From: Nyssa sinensis
Lineage: Eukaryota; Streptophyta; Magnoliopsida; Cornales; Nyssaceae
Assembly: GCA_008638375.1 (NCBI GenBank)
Contig: CM018052.1
Coordinates: 20,626,571 to 20,690,570, forward strand
Reading direction: 5' to 3'
DNA length: 64,000 nt
Shown here: piece after piece, positions 45,375 to 60,300 of the stretch
How positions within the stretch are numbered: the first letter of the stretch is position 1
How the letters are laid out: every line of letters starts with the position of its first letter
The notes under the pieces: generated by a model
Database searches by the model: none
Told to the model about the DNA's origin: nothing
Seen by the model: only the letters and a program-made list of their open reading frames with translations
Position numbers and translations under genes: made by a program

Positions 45375-48300
45375 CTAGTAGCTGTTTTGCCATAATTGTT
45401 GGGATTGCTTAGAAGGTTGGCCTTGAGAGCCACTGAGGGAACCATCTCGAGGGTTTTGATGTTGATGTTCCAATGAAACTCCAGTCTGGTAGAAATTTGG
45501 GTATCCAGGAGCTCCATAATTCTGTGACGGTTGCTGACTTTGCCGGAATCCAGTAGGCTGCTGATTCTGCCCCTGCAAGTTGTAATATGTGTTGGCTGGA
45601 ACAGCTGACATTGTTCTGGAACCAGGCCCATGAACCCACATAGCCGAGTTGTCGTTCTGGCCAAATGACAAGTTTAAAAAAAAAATATCGTGATTTTCAA
45701 AAGATACAACCAAAAATAATTCAAAAATAGCGGAAGGACAGAAAGATGACAACATCATATAATGTTTTGCAACAGCCATTGAAACAAGTCTCAGCATTTT
45801 TTTTTGGGGATAAGTGAAACCAGTATCAGTATTTATTATTATTATTATTTTTAAACTACTTCGCAAAAAGAAAATAATTTTGAAATGAACACACTTCAAA
45901 TTCTGCATTATATTATCAACTACTATGATTCAGTTCTATGCAACAGTACGAGGGAGTTACAATTATGTTGAAGAAATGACAGAATCAAAATCTTTTTTTT
46001 TTCATGATTTCCAAATGCCAATTAGTGTACCTGCTGAGGAGAGATCAAATGACTGCCGTCCTTGTACTGAGTGCTTATAAGGTCATCATAGCCTATGGTT
46101 GTGCCCGCAGGGGCAGTAGGTGGATTCACAGGGAAATTCCCTGGAATATTGGTTGAACTCCCAAAGGCACCATAACCAGAAGCAATAGCAGCAGACTGAG
46201 GCAAGCTGCTGACAGAAACGCTATTTTTATATTGTGGAAGTACTGCTGCCAGAGATTGGTGGTATATGCTGTTACCAGCAAACGCTTGTTGAAAAGCAGA
46301 TGGCATGTATGTGTAGCTTTGAGGCAAGAAAGGGTAGCCAATCATGTTGGCAAATGGTCCCAAAGGAAGAGTGGGTTGGGAATATGGATGCACAGCAAGG
46401 TGCTGAGGCAGAGCAGGCCCTGGAGCAATGCTGGTTCCAGGCAGAGTCTGGGCAGTTAGTTGAGTTGATGAAAAATTGTCTGTCTTCAAGGCCTGCATGG
46501 GTAGAAGAAAATTATCATAACAATAAATGAAAATAGAGGTAGGAAAATTTAGGATCCCTAACATTTACCGAGGTTTTCCTATTTAATTCTCGATGCAAAG
46601 GCATTCAATTGTCTTTTCCCCATTATGAAAGCACCATGTATGTGTTGTGGTTATTATATGGTGTTAAAGTTTAACTTGCCCAGTCATAAATTAGGTTGTT
46701 TAGTTCAAAAATACTGTTGTCAGCATTATGTGTCCTAAAAACAAAAAAAAGCAATTCCACTTTTCATTAGTAAGGATGGATTCAGAAGTCTTAGAGAATA
46801 ATTCTGTTTCCCTCCACTATAATTTGAAGACATAATTGATAAGATCATTTCATGAAATCCAAGAACTGATAAACACATGCAAATAAATAGACCCATTTAA
46901 AATGCTAATAAAAATCAATATAACTCATTCAAATGCCTTGTAAAACAGGATGGGATCTATTCTTGTGCCACATCCAAATTCAGCATGAATTCTATTCATA
47001 TTGTTCTCCTAACAGGGAAACCTTAGTCCTATGGTGGGAATTTCAGGCTACGGGGACAGGCCTAACACAAGAAAACTAATGACCACTAGGATCCTTGCCA
47101 ACCGAAGGCAGTAAAAGCCACTAATGAATCAGGCTTTTAATAATAGGACAGTAACAGCCAATTGGTCGAATGAAAAAGTGGTAGTGACTAACGAATGTGT
47201 AGACTCTAGGAGGACCCATGTGCCTAGGTTGGTTATAAGCTTAAAGTAGAAAAGCTTACAACCATGTAATTTGGGAGTTGGTGGCTTAAGAGGTTTCTGG
47301 AAGTAGGAAAGTGCACTAATGACCTCTAATTGGTTTGTCCAAGGTGAAGGAGTGGCCACAAATTTTAATATGCATTTGATTCTGTTAGAGTGATTATTGT
47401 TATATTTCTCTTATTTCTATGTGTCTTTCCACCATAAGGGTACTATTGTACTTTCATCTTGTGTTAATATATATATATAAGGTATTAGGGCAGAATATAG
47501 GTAAAGCTCTAAGCTTGTTTAGTTCTCTTCTTTTTTATTGTTATTCACTTCCTCTCTTATTCAACTTTAGTTTTCATATTATAAAACGTAACTTAGTATC
47601 AGAACGTGACGATCTATACAAAAAAATTCTCCGAAACAGAGTCGAAACAAAAATAGATAAAAAAGGATCCTAAAAAATTGCTGACATCAGCAAATCGCTG
47701 ATGACGTCATCAGCGATCGGCGACAAGAATACATGGCCGAGTTCGTCTTTCAATGGTGATGCTTCTAGTGATTTTTGGGAATTTTTTTGAAGTCATTTGC
47801 ATACACTTTTCCATTTTTGAATATTTTAGGATAGGATTTTTGGACCCATTTTTTTTCCGATCTGCAATTTTGGTGGTCTTCAGAAGTTTTTGATGCTTCA
47901 ATCCAACCCTAAGAGGTGCGATTTGGCCATAGGTAACTTGCTTGGAGAGCCCCATGACGATTTGTTTGAGTTTTTGGTCTCTTTGATGAGTTCCAATGGT
48001 CGGCTCTGAAATCCTGCTACCGGCCTGCTGTTTTGGGTGAGTTTGCTGCTCCTTTTCTTGCATATGATCTTCTTTTGGTTCAGGTATTGTGTTTTGTAGT
48101 TGGGCTTGCAATTTTTTGCTACTAAAAGAGCTTGTTGGGGTTGTCTGCTGCTATATTAGAGCTTATAGGGACTGTTTGTTACTGTTTTTACGTTGTTTGA
48201 GAGTTGTTGGTCAGTGTTGGATCATTTCTTTGGTGTGTACTCTAGTCCTTGAATTGTTTCTTATTATGCGTTCATTTTGGATTTTTCTTTTTTTTTGGCT

Positions 48301-51300
48301 TTGTTTGTTGCAATGGCCGAAGGAAAACCTTCATTGTTAAGGGATGATGATATGCCTAGATAAGTCACCTCTAGGAAATTGAATGGTCTGAATTATTTGA
48401 CTTGGGTCCATGCTTTTAAGGTGTTCTTGCGTACTGTCGAGTTTTGCGATTCCTCTAAGAAGATTTGGGACTCTATTGCTGAATCCTTCTCGCAACAGAG
48501 TAATGTTTCTCAGGTATATGAGTTATATGAGAAGATTTTTGCCACTAAGCAATCTGGAAAATCCTTATCTAAATATTACAGCACTCTTAAGAATTTATGA
48601 GGTCAACTACTACAGTATCATCCATTCACTCCTGATTTGGAACACCAAAAACGTTTGTGGGAAGACTTTATGATTGCCTTCCTACTATCCGGTCTCGACT
48701 CAGACCTTGTGGTTTCAAGGATCAGATTTTGGCTAGTGAGACCAAGGATCAAAATTTCGTTTCGTAGTGTTGTTTCAGTTACCTAGAAAACAGAAACATT
48801 TCGGAAACGTTTCGAAGACGTTTTGAAAATATAGTGGAAATGATGAAAAAAAGTAAAATGTATAGAAACATTTGAAACATAAAGTAAAATATATGAATGT
48901 GTGAAGATAAATATTATAATTAATTGAAAATGTTTTAGGGTACATGTCCATCCACACAATAAGATATTAGGTGAAATTAAAATAAAAAAAAAATGTAAAG
49001 TAAATTACTCATTAATACCAAATCACTTTTTACTTATTAAAAACTAGTATAAAAGATTTAGAGCTAATTTGCTTCTGTAATATGAATTTGTTATATATTT
49101 GCTATAAAATATATAAAGTTATTATAAACTATAAAATAATAAATATATATTGTGTAATATCCACGAATTAGACAATTTGACACAAGTTACATATAATATA
49201 ATAAATAAAATAATAGTAATTTAAATCTATTATAATTAGTAACTAAGTATTAAAATAAATTATTTATCTACATTTTATTTCCATTACTTTTACTTTTCAT
49301 TTTCTATTTTTTTTGAAAAAAATAGAAATATCTTATTATAATTTTAGGTTTTAATCTTTCAATCTCCTCCATTTAAAAAAAAAAAAAATTGATATTATCT
49401 TTGACCAACTTCTAAAAGTATTGTTGATACCAAAAAAATGTTTCCACTGTTCGGTATGCTTCCACTAGTTTCGGTATGTTTCTACGGAAACAAATTTGTT
49501 TCTATGGAAACATGTGAATTTTGGTATTCCACTAGTGTTTCGTTTTGGTTCACTAAGAAACAAAAACGTTTCGGCCATTTCGATGGAAACGAAACGAAAT
49601 TTTGATCCCTGAGTGAGACCTTACCTACTGCTGCAAATGCATATTCTAGATTGTCCCGTTCATCTCTTAGACAGAGTCCCACTATGATAGGTTCTACCAT
49701 CGAATCTTCTGCCTTGATTTCGAGCAGTAGTGGTCGTGGAGGTCGAGGCGCTCGTGGTAGTTTTAGTCGTAGTGGACGTATTAGTGGTTGTGGTGATCGA
49801 AATTGTGATTATTGTGGTGGCACTAAAAATACAAAACCTTATTGTTGGATGAAGCATGGTAAACCAGATTATGCACATTAGGTCGTTGATAATACCCCGC
49901 AGCCATTACCTACTGCTTCCTCTAGATTTGTTGTTCCCGGTTCTAGTTCTCATGATTCACTTACGACTCATCTCGGCGAGCTTATTCAAACATTGTATAC
50001 TGCTCTTCCTTCTTCCTCCACTGCCAAATTAGCTGACTCAGGTAATATTGCATGTGTAGCTCGTTCACCTTCATCTTGGGTCATCGACTCTGGCACTAGC
50101 TCACATATGTCTGGTATATCGTCTCTCTTTACTAATTTAAGTCCTATTAAACATCATATTCTTTTAGCAGATGGATCTTCTCAGCCTGTTCTTGGAAGAA
50201 GTGTTCTTCATCCAACTTCTTCATTCTCTCTACCCTCCAGTCTTTATGTTCCTGACTTTCCTTTTAACTTGCTTTCAGTGAGTCGATTAACTAGAGCCAT
50301 ACACTGTTCCATAACCTTTTCTCCTACTTCTTATGCTTTCAAAACCTCAAGACGAAGAAGATGATTAGTCGGGGCATGAGAAGGATGGCCTATACTATTT
50401 GGATCCTGCCGATTCTTCCCCTTTTTCCTCATCAGCTTTGAGTGTTGTAGTTTCACCACTTCAGTGGCATTCTCGTTTGGGACATCCATCTTTGGATAAA
50501 CTCAAATTAGCCATTCCTGGCTTGAGTCATGTGTCTAGTTTAGATTGTGAGGCTTGCAAGTTGGGTAAGCATCACTGTAGCTCTTTTCCAAGTAGTAGTT
50601 CTAGTCGCCATTCCGAGTCTTTTGCTATAGTCCACACAGCCATATGGGAACCTTCCCATTCTTCTAGTTGGAAAGGTTTTAAATATTTTGTTATATTTAT
50701 AGATGATTGTTCTCGTATGACATGATTGTTTCTTATGAAAGAAAGATCTGAGTTACCACATGTTTTCTTTAAATTCTATAATGAAATTTTTATTCAGTTT
50801 GGTAAACAGATCAAAGTTATTCGCTCTGATAATGCACTTGAATATACACAATCTGTCATGAATTCGTTTTGAGCTAATCATGGTATTATTCATCAGACTA
50901 CTTGTGCTCACACCTCTCAACAAAGTCGCCCACACTTTAATGTTCAATATGCAGGTACCAAAACACTTTCAGCATGATGTCGTTCTTTCTGGATATTATC
51001 TTATTAATCGCATGCCCTCTGTTGTTTTAAATTGCCAATCTCCTTTCTCTTTCTTATACCCTATCTTTCCCCATTCCCATTCCCTCCTCGTGTGTTTGGT
51101 TGTGTTGCCTTTGTTCATAATTTGGATCCCGGTCAGGAAAAATTATCTCCCTAGGCTCACAAATGTGTTTTTCTTAGGTATTCTCGAACTAAAAAGGGGT
51201 ATCGTTGCTATAATCCTGAATCTCAACGCTACTTCATAAGTGCAGATGTTACTGTTTTTGAGTCCACCTCCTTTTCCTCCTTGGGGCAACATTTGTCCAC

Positions 51301-54300
51301 AGATCTCATATCTTGTCGTGAGGGGGAGTTTGCTATACCCATTCCTACTCTTCCTTTGCCTATTTCTTCTTCGTCTAATTCTCCTTTGTAGGTTTATCAA
51401 TGATCCCATGATAGGCACATTGCTTCTTATAGTCCAAATGCCACATCTTCCGCGACGGAGGTTCTTGCTCTTCTCCTCTTGCCTCTTCCTCTTCTCCTCT
51501 TGCCTCTGATGATTAAACAACTGCTTTACGCCGAGGTAAACGTACTTGTACTCAGTATCCTATTGCTAATTTTGTTTCATATGCTCACACTTCATCTTGT
51601 TTGTGTTAGAATATGCTGCTAGAATATGTTGTTAGGATATTTCACACAATAAGAAAACATTGCCTGTAATATTCCTAGTTTATTTTTGTAAAGCTTTATA
51701 TTTCTTGTATTATAAATACATAGATTAGAGAAGAGAATAATAACTCTCTAATTCTTTTCTCCCTAAACAACTCTCTCCCTCTTCTATTCTTCTGTCATAT
51801 TTTCTTGTCATCCTTTCAATAAAACCCTAACAATACCTAGGGTTCAGTTTCAACTTGATATCAGAGCGATCCAAATACAACTCAGAAGTCCCCGGAATAA
51901 TTAGACGCAACTGTAGAGCCACCACGAAGCCGCTAACGTCAGTGTCTGTTGCTGACGTCAACACTATACAGTCAAAAGTCACTTTTTCTTTCATGGATTG
52001 GCTCGAAATTCCATGGTGGGATTTATGGTGACTTTTGCCAAATTTTTTGAAACCATTTGATGGGTGTTTTCTATTTTTGAGAATTTTTCGGAAAAAATGC
52101 CATTTTTTGGTCGACCTGCTATTCTGCCCTGTTAGAGAGGTTGAAAATTGTTGGGTCTCCTTCCATTGGGTTCGTCTAGGGCTGAGAGAGCAGTGGGTGA
52201 AGCCTCGTCACATTCCAACTCGATTTGGTTGGATTTTTTTTACTTCAGACCTGTCGGCAGCTCTCCTGTGCATGTTTTTTCTCTGTGCCTGATCCACTTC
52301 AGCCTTATTTTAGCTATTTGAAGGACAATATTGATCTAGAACCCAATTTGGTTGGAGATTTTTGGATTCAAATATCTTGGCCAGCTCTAGAAGCACTTCC
52401 TGTGCGTGCCTTTTTGGTGTTCCTGTTTCTGCTGCAAGTGTGCTGCTGCTTCTAATTCATTTTAGCCCTCTTTCAATTTTTTGGAGGCAAAGATTGGTCT
52501 AGATCAGTTCGAAATACAAAGTCCTTGCTATATTTTAATTTGACAATGGCAAACAAAGAGCCAGAGAAGCCCGAAAAAGGCTTTGGTTCAACCAGCAGTG
52601 GAGGAGATGGGTTGAGTCGTATTGGGGCCCTTGGTGGAAACCCAACACTTTAGATTAGCCCGATGAAGCTGGATGGGAATAATTACCTCTTATGGTCACG
52701 TGCTTGTCTACTGTCCATTGATGCAGCCCAGCTTATATGATTATGTCACTTGGACATTCAAAGAAACAGCATCTAGAGAACCAACACTTAAGCAATGGCG
52801 CTCGAGTAATTCCCTTGTAATGTCGTGGCTTCTCAACTCCATGCAACCACATATCAACCATGGTTTACTCTTTCTAAAGACCGCATATGAGATTTGGATT
52901 GCTGCCGCACAAACTTACTCACAGGTTGGTAATGATGCTCAAATTTATGACCTCCGTAAGCGTGTTCATAACACAAAACAAAAAGATTTAAGTGTGGCTA
53001 AGTATTATGATGATCTCAATGGTCTCTGGCAAGAATTGGATCACTATCGGAATTTTCAGGCCAAATGTCCTAAGGAGAGTGTCATGTTTCAACAGCTAAA
53101 GGAGAAGCAATGAGTGCATGATTTCTTCGCAGGCCTCAATGATAAGTATGATCAGTCTCGAGGTCAGGTGCTTGGACGTGATCCATTTCCTTCTCTGCGA
53201 CAAGCATATGCTTTTATACAGCAAGAGGAAAGCAGGAGGGTGTTATGCTTCATACACCCACACAGGACCAATCTGCCTTTGCTAACTTTCCTCAGATAGA
53301 TTTCAAAGCACCATAGCCTCGTGTTGAGAACAAAGGTGGCAATTTTGAGAAGGCCAGTGAAGTGTGACTACTGCTGCAAAAGATGGCATACCCGGGATAA
53401 TTACTGGAAGCTTCATGGTCATCCAAATACAGGACAAGATGGTGGCAATACGGGATCTAGTAGGTCACATGCTCACTTGATAGAGACTTTAGACACCCAT
53501 GCTGGCACTGACGATGCTGATCATCTCACATCAGAGGAACAAGAGGTGTTTAGACGCATGATGACTCGTTTTGACTCCTCCATCTCTGGTTCTACCACTA
53601 CCTCTTCCCACTGTGCTAATACAGGTACTACAGTATCTGCTCTGAGGGTTGGCCCCACTTCTACTCCTTGGATCATTGATTCAAGAGCCACCAATCATAT
53701 GACAGGTTCCTCCAATCTCTTTACCACATATTCTAGGCTAGGGTTGTAGATGGCTCATTGTCCTCAATATCGGGCAAGGGCTCCATGTTGTGTTCTTCTT
53801 CTTTATCTCTGACATCAATTCTTCGTGTCCCTAAGTTTTCTACTAATTTACTCTCGGTTAGTTCTATTACTAAAGCCTTAAACTGCTCAGTAACATTCTT
53901 TCCTTCTCATTGTCTTTTTCAGGAGTTGGGGATAGGGAGAACGATTGGCAATGGTAAGGCTCATAGGGGTCTAAATCTGCTAGAGACTACATCTTCTATG
54001 TCTTCACCTCCACAAGCTCTCCAGGCAGATAGTTCTTCCCAACTTCAGGAATTATTACAGTGGCACCGGCGGTTAGGACATCCCCAGTTAGTACTATGGA
54101 GAAGGCTTTTCCCATTCTTGTTAAGCAGTGTAAACCTACCTTTAGTTATGAAGCTTGTGAACTTGCTAAGCAAACCCAAACTTCTTATCCTAGTAATAAT
54201 AATAAAAGCACTGCTCCTTTCTTTGTTGTTCACTCTGATGTATGGGGTCCTTCCCGCGTTGTCTATCTTTCTGGTTATCCTTGGTTTGTTACCTTTATCG

Positions 54301-57300
54301 ATTGCTACTGTCGTGCTACATGAGTATACCTGCTCAAGCATAAAAGTGAAGTTTTCACTTGCTTTCAAGTTTTTCACAAAATGGTTCAGACACAATTTGA
54401 TGCAAAAATTCAGATCTACGAATTGATAATGGAGGTGAATATGACAATAATGCTTTTTCACACTATCTTCGAGATTGTGGGATTATCCATCAGACCATTT
54501 GTGTGGATAACCCAGCACAAAAATGGAGTGACTAACAAAAAAACAGACACCTTCTTGAAGTGACCCGTTCCTTAATGTTTACTATGAATGTACCCAAGTT
54601 TTTTTTTGGGGTGATGCTATCCTGACTGATGCCTATCTCATCAACCGCATGCCACTTCAGACTTTGGGTTCAAAAACCCCTTGCATTGCTTCATGGGATC
54701 CCCACTGGTTACCTCATTCCTCCCCGAATCTTTGGATGTGTCTGTTTTGTTCAAGACCACTGGAAGACAATAAGCAAACGTGATCCCAAAGCCTTGTGTT
54801 GTGTCTTTATTGGTTATTCTCTAACTCAGAAAGGCTGTAACTGCTACTACCCATCGACTCAGAAGGTGTTTGTCAGTATGGATGTTACCTTTCATGAGAC
54901 AATCTTTTTACTCCATTCCCCGACCATCTCTTGAGGGGGAGCAGGATCAAGAAAGGACTTTCCCAACTCAGCAAGATGTTCTTTCAGTGGACTTATCCTA
55001 TTCATAATGAAGGGGGAGAAGGTGACCATTTCTGAGAACACTGAAGCGCTAGATAAGTCATCTTATCCCAATCAACATGAGCAGTTAGATAGAGCTAACT
55101 TGAGAACGTATGTTTGTGCTAGACAGGCTCGCCAAGATATGTAGATAGAACCCCATGTGCCTCCAGGACAATCGCCATCACTGACTCCAACCCCTGTAGC
55201 AACACCACCAGGTGATGACATCTCTAATACATCTCCTGTAAGTACTTCTGCTCACTCTGATGATATTGATATTCATGTTGCTCTTCGTAAGGGAGTTCGG
55301 ACTTGTACCCAACACCCAATATCTAAATTTGTGCCTTATGACTCCTTATCCACTTCATATCGTGCTTTCATCTCTTCTCTAACTTCTATATCCATTCCCT
55401 AGGGGTGGAAAGAGGCTCTAACCAATCCCAAATGGAAAGCAGCCATGGATGTGGAAATGGGAGCTCTAGGGAAAAATGGAACCTGAAAATTGATCTCTAT
55501 TCCAAATGGAAAGAAGCCGATTGGTTGCAAATGGGTCTTCACAATCAAGCAGAAAGCAAATGGCACGGTTGACACATATAAGGCTCGGCTAGTTGCCAAA
55601 GGGTTTTCCCAAACTTATGGCATAGACTACCAAGAGACCTTTGTTCCAGTGGCCAAGATGAATTCTCTCAGGACTCTACTCTTAGTACTAACAAATTTAG
55701 GATGGACATTGCAACAATTGGACGTAAAGAATGCTTTCCTCCATGGAAATCTCGAGGAGGAGGTGTACACGGAGGTTCCTCTAGGTTATACTACCAAGGC
55801 AACAGATGGGAAGGTCTGCAAATTGAATAGGCTCTATACGGGCTTAGGCAATCTTCGAGAGCTTGGTTTGATAGGTTATATAAGGTTATGATAAAGTTTA
55901 GTTATAGATCTAGTCATGTAAATCATACCACGTTCACTAAAAGGGTAGATGGTAAGGTCACCGTTCTTATTGTTTACATGGATGATATAATTGTGACAAG
56001 GAATGATTCTACAAAGATAACAGGACTGAAGAATTATCTAGCCAACGAATTTGAAATCAAAGACCTAGGAAACCTGAGATATTTACTCGGATTTGAAGTT
56101 GCCAAATCAGATGAAGGGATCTTCATCTGCCAACGTAAGTATATCCTTGATTTGCTAAAGGAAACAGAGATGTTGGAATGCAAACCAGCAAATATTCCCA
56201 TGGAAACTAATCATCAACTGAGTGGTAATGAGGGAGATCCCGTGGATAAGGGACGATATCAAAGATTGGTAGAAAGACTGATATACCTCTCTCACACACG
56301 TCCAGATATAGCATATGCAGTGGGAGTGACTAACCAGTTCATGCATGATCCTAGAGTTCAATACTTAGAGACAGTATACCGTATTTTGAAATATCTTAAG
56401 TCTGCTCCAGGAAAAGGGATTTTGTTTTCATACCACAATCATCTGAAACTAGAAGTGTTCATAGATGCAGATTGGGTAGGCTCTATGGATGATAAACGGT
56501 CTACTGCAGGCTATTGTACCTTCTTAGGAGGTAATCTGATTACTTGGAGGAGTAAGAAACAACAGGTGGTTGCTAGGTCTAGCGCCGAGGCCGAATATAA
56601 AGCTATGGCACATGGAATTTGTGAACTTATGTGGCTTTAGACACTTATGAGTGACCAGAGAGTGCTGATAAATAAGCCCATGAAGTTGTACTATGATAAC
56701 AAGGCAACTATTAACATTGCACATAACCCAGTTCAGCATGATCGCACAAAACATAGAGATTGATAGACGTTTTATTAAAGAGAAGCTGAATAAAGGTTAA
56801 TTTGCATGCCTTTTGTGACTTCAGGGGACCAGCTGGCAAATGTTTTTATTAAGGGACTTTGCAGCAGAATGTTTAATCCAATTGCGAGCAAGTTGGGCAT
56901 GAGGGATATATATGCATCAACTTGAGGAGGAGTATTAGAATATACTGTTACGATATTTCACAAAATAAGAATATTCCCTGTAATATTCCTAGTCTATTTT
57001 TGAAAAGCTTTATATTTCTTGTATTATAAATGCATAGATTAAAGAAGAGAATAATAACTCTCTCTAATTCTTTTCTCCCTAGACAACTCTCTCCCTCTTA
57101 TTTTTCTGTCATATTTTCCCGTCATCCTTTCAATAAAACCCTAACAATACCTAGGGTTCAGTTTCAACTGTTTGTAGTCCTTTGCTTGTGCTTTGTCCTC
57201 TCTTTCTATTCCCATTTCTTATGTCTACGCTTTCTCTTCTTCTAGCTGGAAATATGCTATGGATGAGAAAATGAGTGCTCTTCATAAGAAGTAGACCTGG

Positions 57301-60300
57301 GAACTTACGTCTCTTCCTCCTAGGAAACAAACAGTTGGTTGTCATTGGTCTACGTAGTTAAGTACCTCCATGATGGTTCTGTTAATTGTTTGAAGGCTCA
57401 TTTGGTTGCTAAAGGCTATACCCAGACATATGGAGTTGATTATTTTGAGACTTTCTCCTATGGCACGTCTCAATTCTGTTCGGATTTTACTCTTTGTTGT
57501 TGTTAGTCGCTCTTGGCCCCTATACCAACTTGATATTAAGAATGCCTTCCTCAATGGGGATCTTGAGGAGGAAGTCTATATGGCTCACCCCTCGGCTATA
57601 TTGTTACTAGTAATGGACATCCTGAATGTCCTTGCGAAAGGCTTTGTATGGTTTGAAGCAGTCTCCTCATGCCTGGCTTGATAGATTTAGTGTCGTTGTA
57701 CTTGCATATGGTTTTCGCCATTCTACTTTTGATCACTCTATCTTTGTTCGTCACTCTTCTGCAGGTACCATTGTCTTAATTGTCTATGTGGATGACATTA
57801 TTATCTCTGGGAGTGATTCTGCAGGTATCTCATATTTAAAATGCAATCTTGGTCAACACTTTCACACTAAGGATTTGGGTGCTTTGCGATATTTTCTTGG
57901 GATTGAGATTGCTCGTTTTCGCCAACGCATTTCTCTATCTCAATGAAAATACGTCCTTGATCTTCTTATTTAGACTGGTATTTTGGGTGCTCGGCTTGTT
58001 AATTCTCCTATGGATTCCACCGTTAAAGTAGATGGTGAGCAAGGAGAACTATTTGCTGATGTAGGTAAATATCGACGGCTAGTTGGCAAATTAATCTATC
58101 TCCCTACATATAAAATGTCTCTGTTTCCGATGCCTGTATAAGTGAAGAAGAGATTGGAGAAGATTCAACTGGACTTTCTATGGACAGGCAAGAAGGAGAG
58201 GAAAATTCACTTGGTGCGATGGAATAAGGTGAAACCGCCTATTGTAGAGGGAGGATTGGGGCTAAAAGACTTTAAAGTGTTTAATCAAGCACTTTTGGGT
58301 AAATGGATCTGGAGATTTGCTATGGAAGATCAGACCTTGTGGAAGGATGTAATTGCTAGTAAGTATGGTTGTGAGGAAGGCGGTTGGTTCTCTCGTGATG
58401 TTATGGAGGCATACGGCGGTGGAGTGTGAAAAGCTATTAGAAAAGGACAAGATGTATTCACTCGGCATATTTGTTTTGATGTGGGGGAGGGGTCAAGTTG
58501 GTTGGGAAATGAAGCTTTAAAAAATAAGTTCCCTAATTTATCCAATATTGCCTTGAATGGGAAAGTGGTGGTTGAGGATTGTGTGGAGGTGGTAGAGGGG
58601 AGGAAGGTATGGAGTCCATGCTTTAGGAGGAATTTTTTGCGGGAATTAAGGGAGGTTGAGACCATATTGGAGTTGTTGAGTGTGGTGGAGGTGAGGGGAG
58701 GAAGGGGGGATGGAGTGAAGTGGAATGTAAATACTGAAGGAAAGTTCACGGTTCAATCTTTTTACGGGAGATTGGTGAATGCAAAGGATATGTCTTTTCT
58801 ATGGGGATTGATTTGTAGGTCTAGAGTGCCACTCAAACCTGCCTTTTTTGCGTGTTTGGAGTCTTGTTGAGCTATTCTTAGAGTGGATAATCTAAGGAAA
58901 AGAGATTTCCATATGCCCAGTCATTGTCCCATGTGCAAAGAGGAGGAAGAATCAGTGAATCATCTATTAGCTCATTGCAAGGTTGAGTTTAATTTTCTCC
59001 ATTTTTGGATGTTCGTGGGTCTTGCCGAAATCCTTCAAGGAGGTTCTTTTGTCATGGAGATGTAGGAAGATTAGGAAAGAGCTGAAAAGAGCTTAGAGCA
59101 TGGCCCCACTATTTCTTGTTTGGTACTTATGGTGGGAGAGAAATAGGAGAACTTTTGATGAATGGAATCTCCCCCTTGGAAGTTCAAAGATGATTTTTTG
59201 AGAACTTTCTTTTTTTGGATTAAGGAAGTATATTCGATGTATTTACAGACATACGAAGATTTTTTGGGGATCTTAGGCTGTGATTTTTTGTAGCCCGATC
59301 CCTTTCTTTCGTAATTTGGGTTTACCCTTCTCGCCTCCCCCCCCCCCCCCGGCTAAGACTAGAACATTCATTGCAGTCCGAGGCATCACCCAAGCAACTC
59401 TAAACAAGCCAACCATGAGACTCCATATCGCCCAAGTACCTCAAAAATGAATTAAGAGATGGTTCACCATTTCCTCTTGACATTTGCAAAGGGAGCACCA
59501 ATTACCAAAATTTGACCTCTCCTCCGTAGATTGTCCATCAATAGAATTTTTCCCAAAGATATTATCCATGCAAAAGAAGCCACCCTCAAGGGGGGCTTTT
59601 GACCTCCAAATAGCTTTCCAAGGGAATTGTTGCCCCATGATCCCTTTTAAAAGCATATAGAAGGACTTAACTGAGAAGTCCCCTCCTTTGTGAGTCCAAT
59701 GGCAACTAAATACGAGGGTTGCGCTCGTTGCGGGACTTAACTGTTGCGGCACGAACTGACAACCTGGGTCGCGAACAATGATTCGATTGATAATGAAGAA
59801 GAGAATTCTTGATTCAGTTCTCCACCGTTTGGGGAGTCGATAAGCTAATTCCTGTGGATGTCTATTTGCTGATTTTATTAGCTTTTAAGTTAAGTACGTA
59901 ACTCAACAAGAAATTTCCTTACCTGCCCAATTTCTAATGAATGAAGATAACCGTTTGTTCCAGTTGTAAATATGCAATTACGAATAATTCAGCCAAAGTA
60001 GTAGGAATTAGACCTAACACGAAAATCACGGAGCCACCCATTAATAGTAATGGAACTCTACACAAAGTTTCCTCCCGTGATATGAGTTACTACCCCTTAA
60101 TCACTTATACTGCCCCACGAGAATGTATCACTTTGGGAATTCCAACAATTTGTTTAATCGATACAAATCTATTCAACGAGCAAAAGGAGAGAGAGAGGGA
60201 TTCGAACCCCTACTAACTTTTGCTTGCATTGTATTATTTGGTCTACGTACCAGAACTAATAACATTCGAGATTATGCGCATCCTCTGCTGAGCTAGGAAT

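Larger units (their letters stand above)
51604..57169 (+). mobile_element. Copia of a second family nested in the outer copia, 5-bp target duplication
   Basis: LTRs 51604-51855 and 56933-57169 share TGTAATATTCCTAGT, AAGCTTTATATTTCTTGTAT and the end CAGTTTCAACT. The flanks are GTTTG (51599-51603 and 57170-57174). Gag starts at ATG 52546 with stops; a zinc knuckle ([15 protein letters not shown]) lies near 53365 and protease (IDSRATNHM, with G changed to R) near 53670. Integrase pieces follow at 54060-54930. RT ([23 protein letters not shown]) and RNase H ([22 protein letters not shown]) run 55490-56640 with few breaks. The last codons are near 56900 (GMRDIYAST). The 3' LTR begins TA instead of TG. 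Dead, but younger than its host element. Confidence 0.9.
47383..58103 (+). mobile_element. Decayed copia, 3'-truncated, carrying a hAT element and another copia
   Basis: 5' LTR 47383-47593 (TGTTAGAGTGATT... AACGTAACT), then a weak primer-binding site TAGTATCAGAAC. Gag starts at ATG 48313 with an early stop near 48361. Gag is split by the hAT element at 48743-49611, and a knuckle with H replaced ([14 protein letters not shown]) follows near 49808. Protease is DSGTSSHM near 50085. Integrase contains [10 protein letters not shown] and [16 protein letters not shown] near 50460-50580. The reading is cut by the copia at 51604-57169 and resumes with RT ([32 protein letters not shown], 57530-57830) up to [10 protein letters not shown] at 58100, where a LINE sequence takes over. 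RNase H and the 3' LTR are missing. Same family as 14050-19174. Confidence 0.85.

Noticed and set aside
59941..60216. 91-codon plus-strand ORF as a nuclear gene
   Set aside because: It is an accidental frame running through antisense petG, the rps2 piece and antisense trnS. Only the rps2 part is meaningful.
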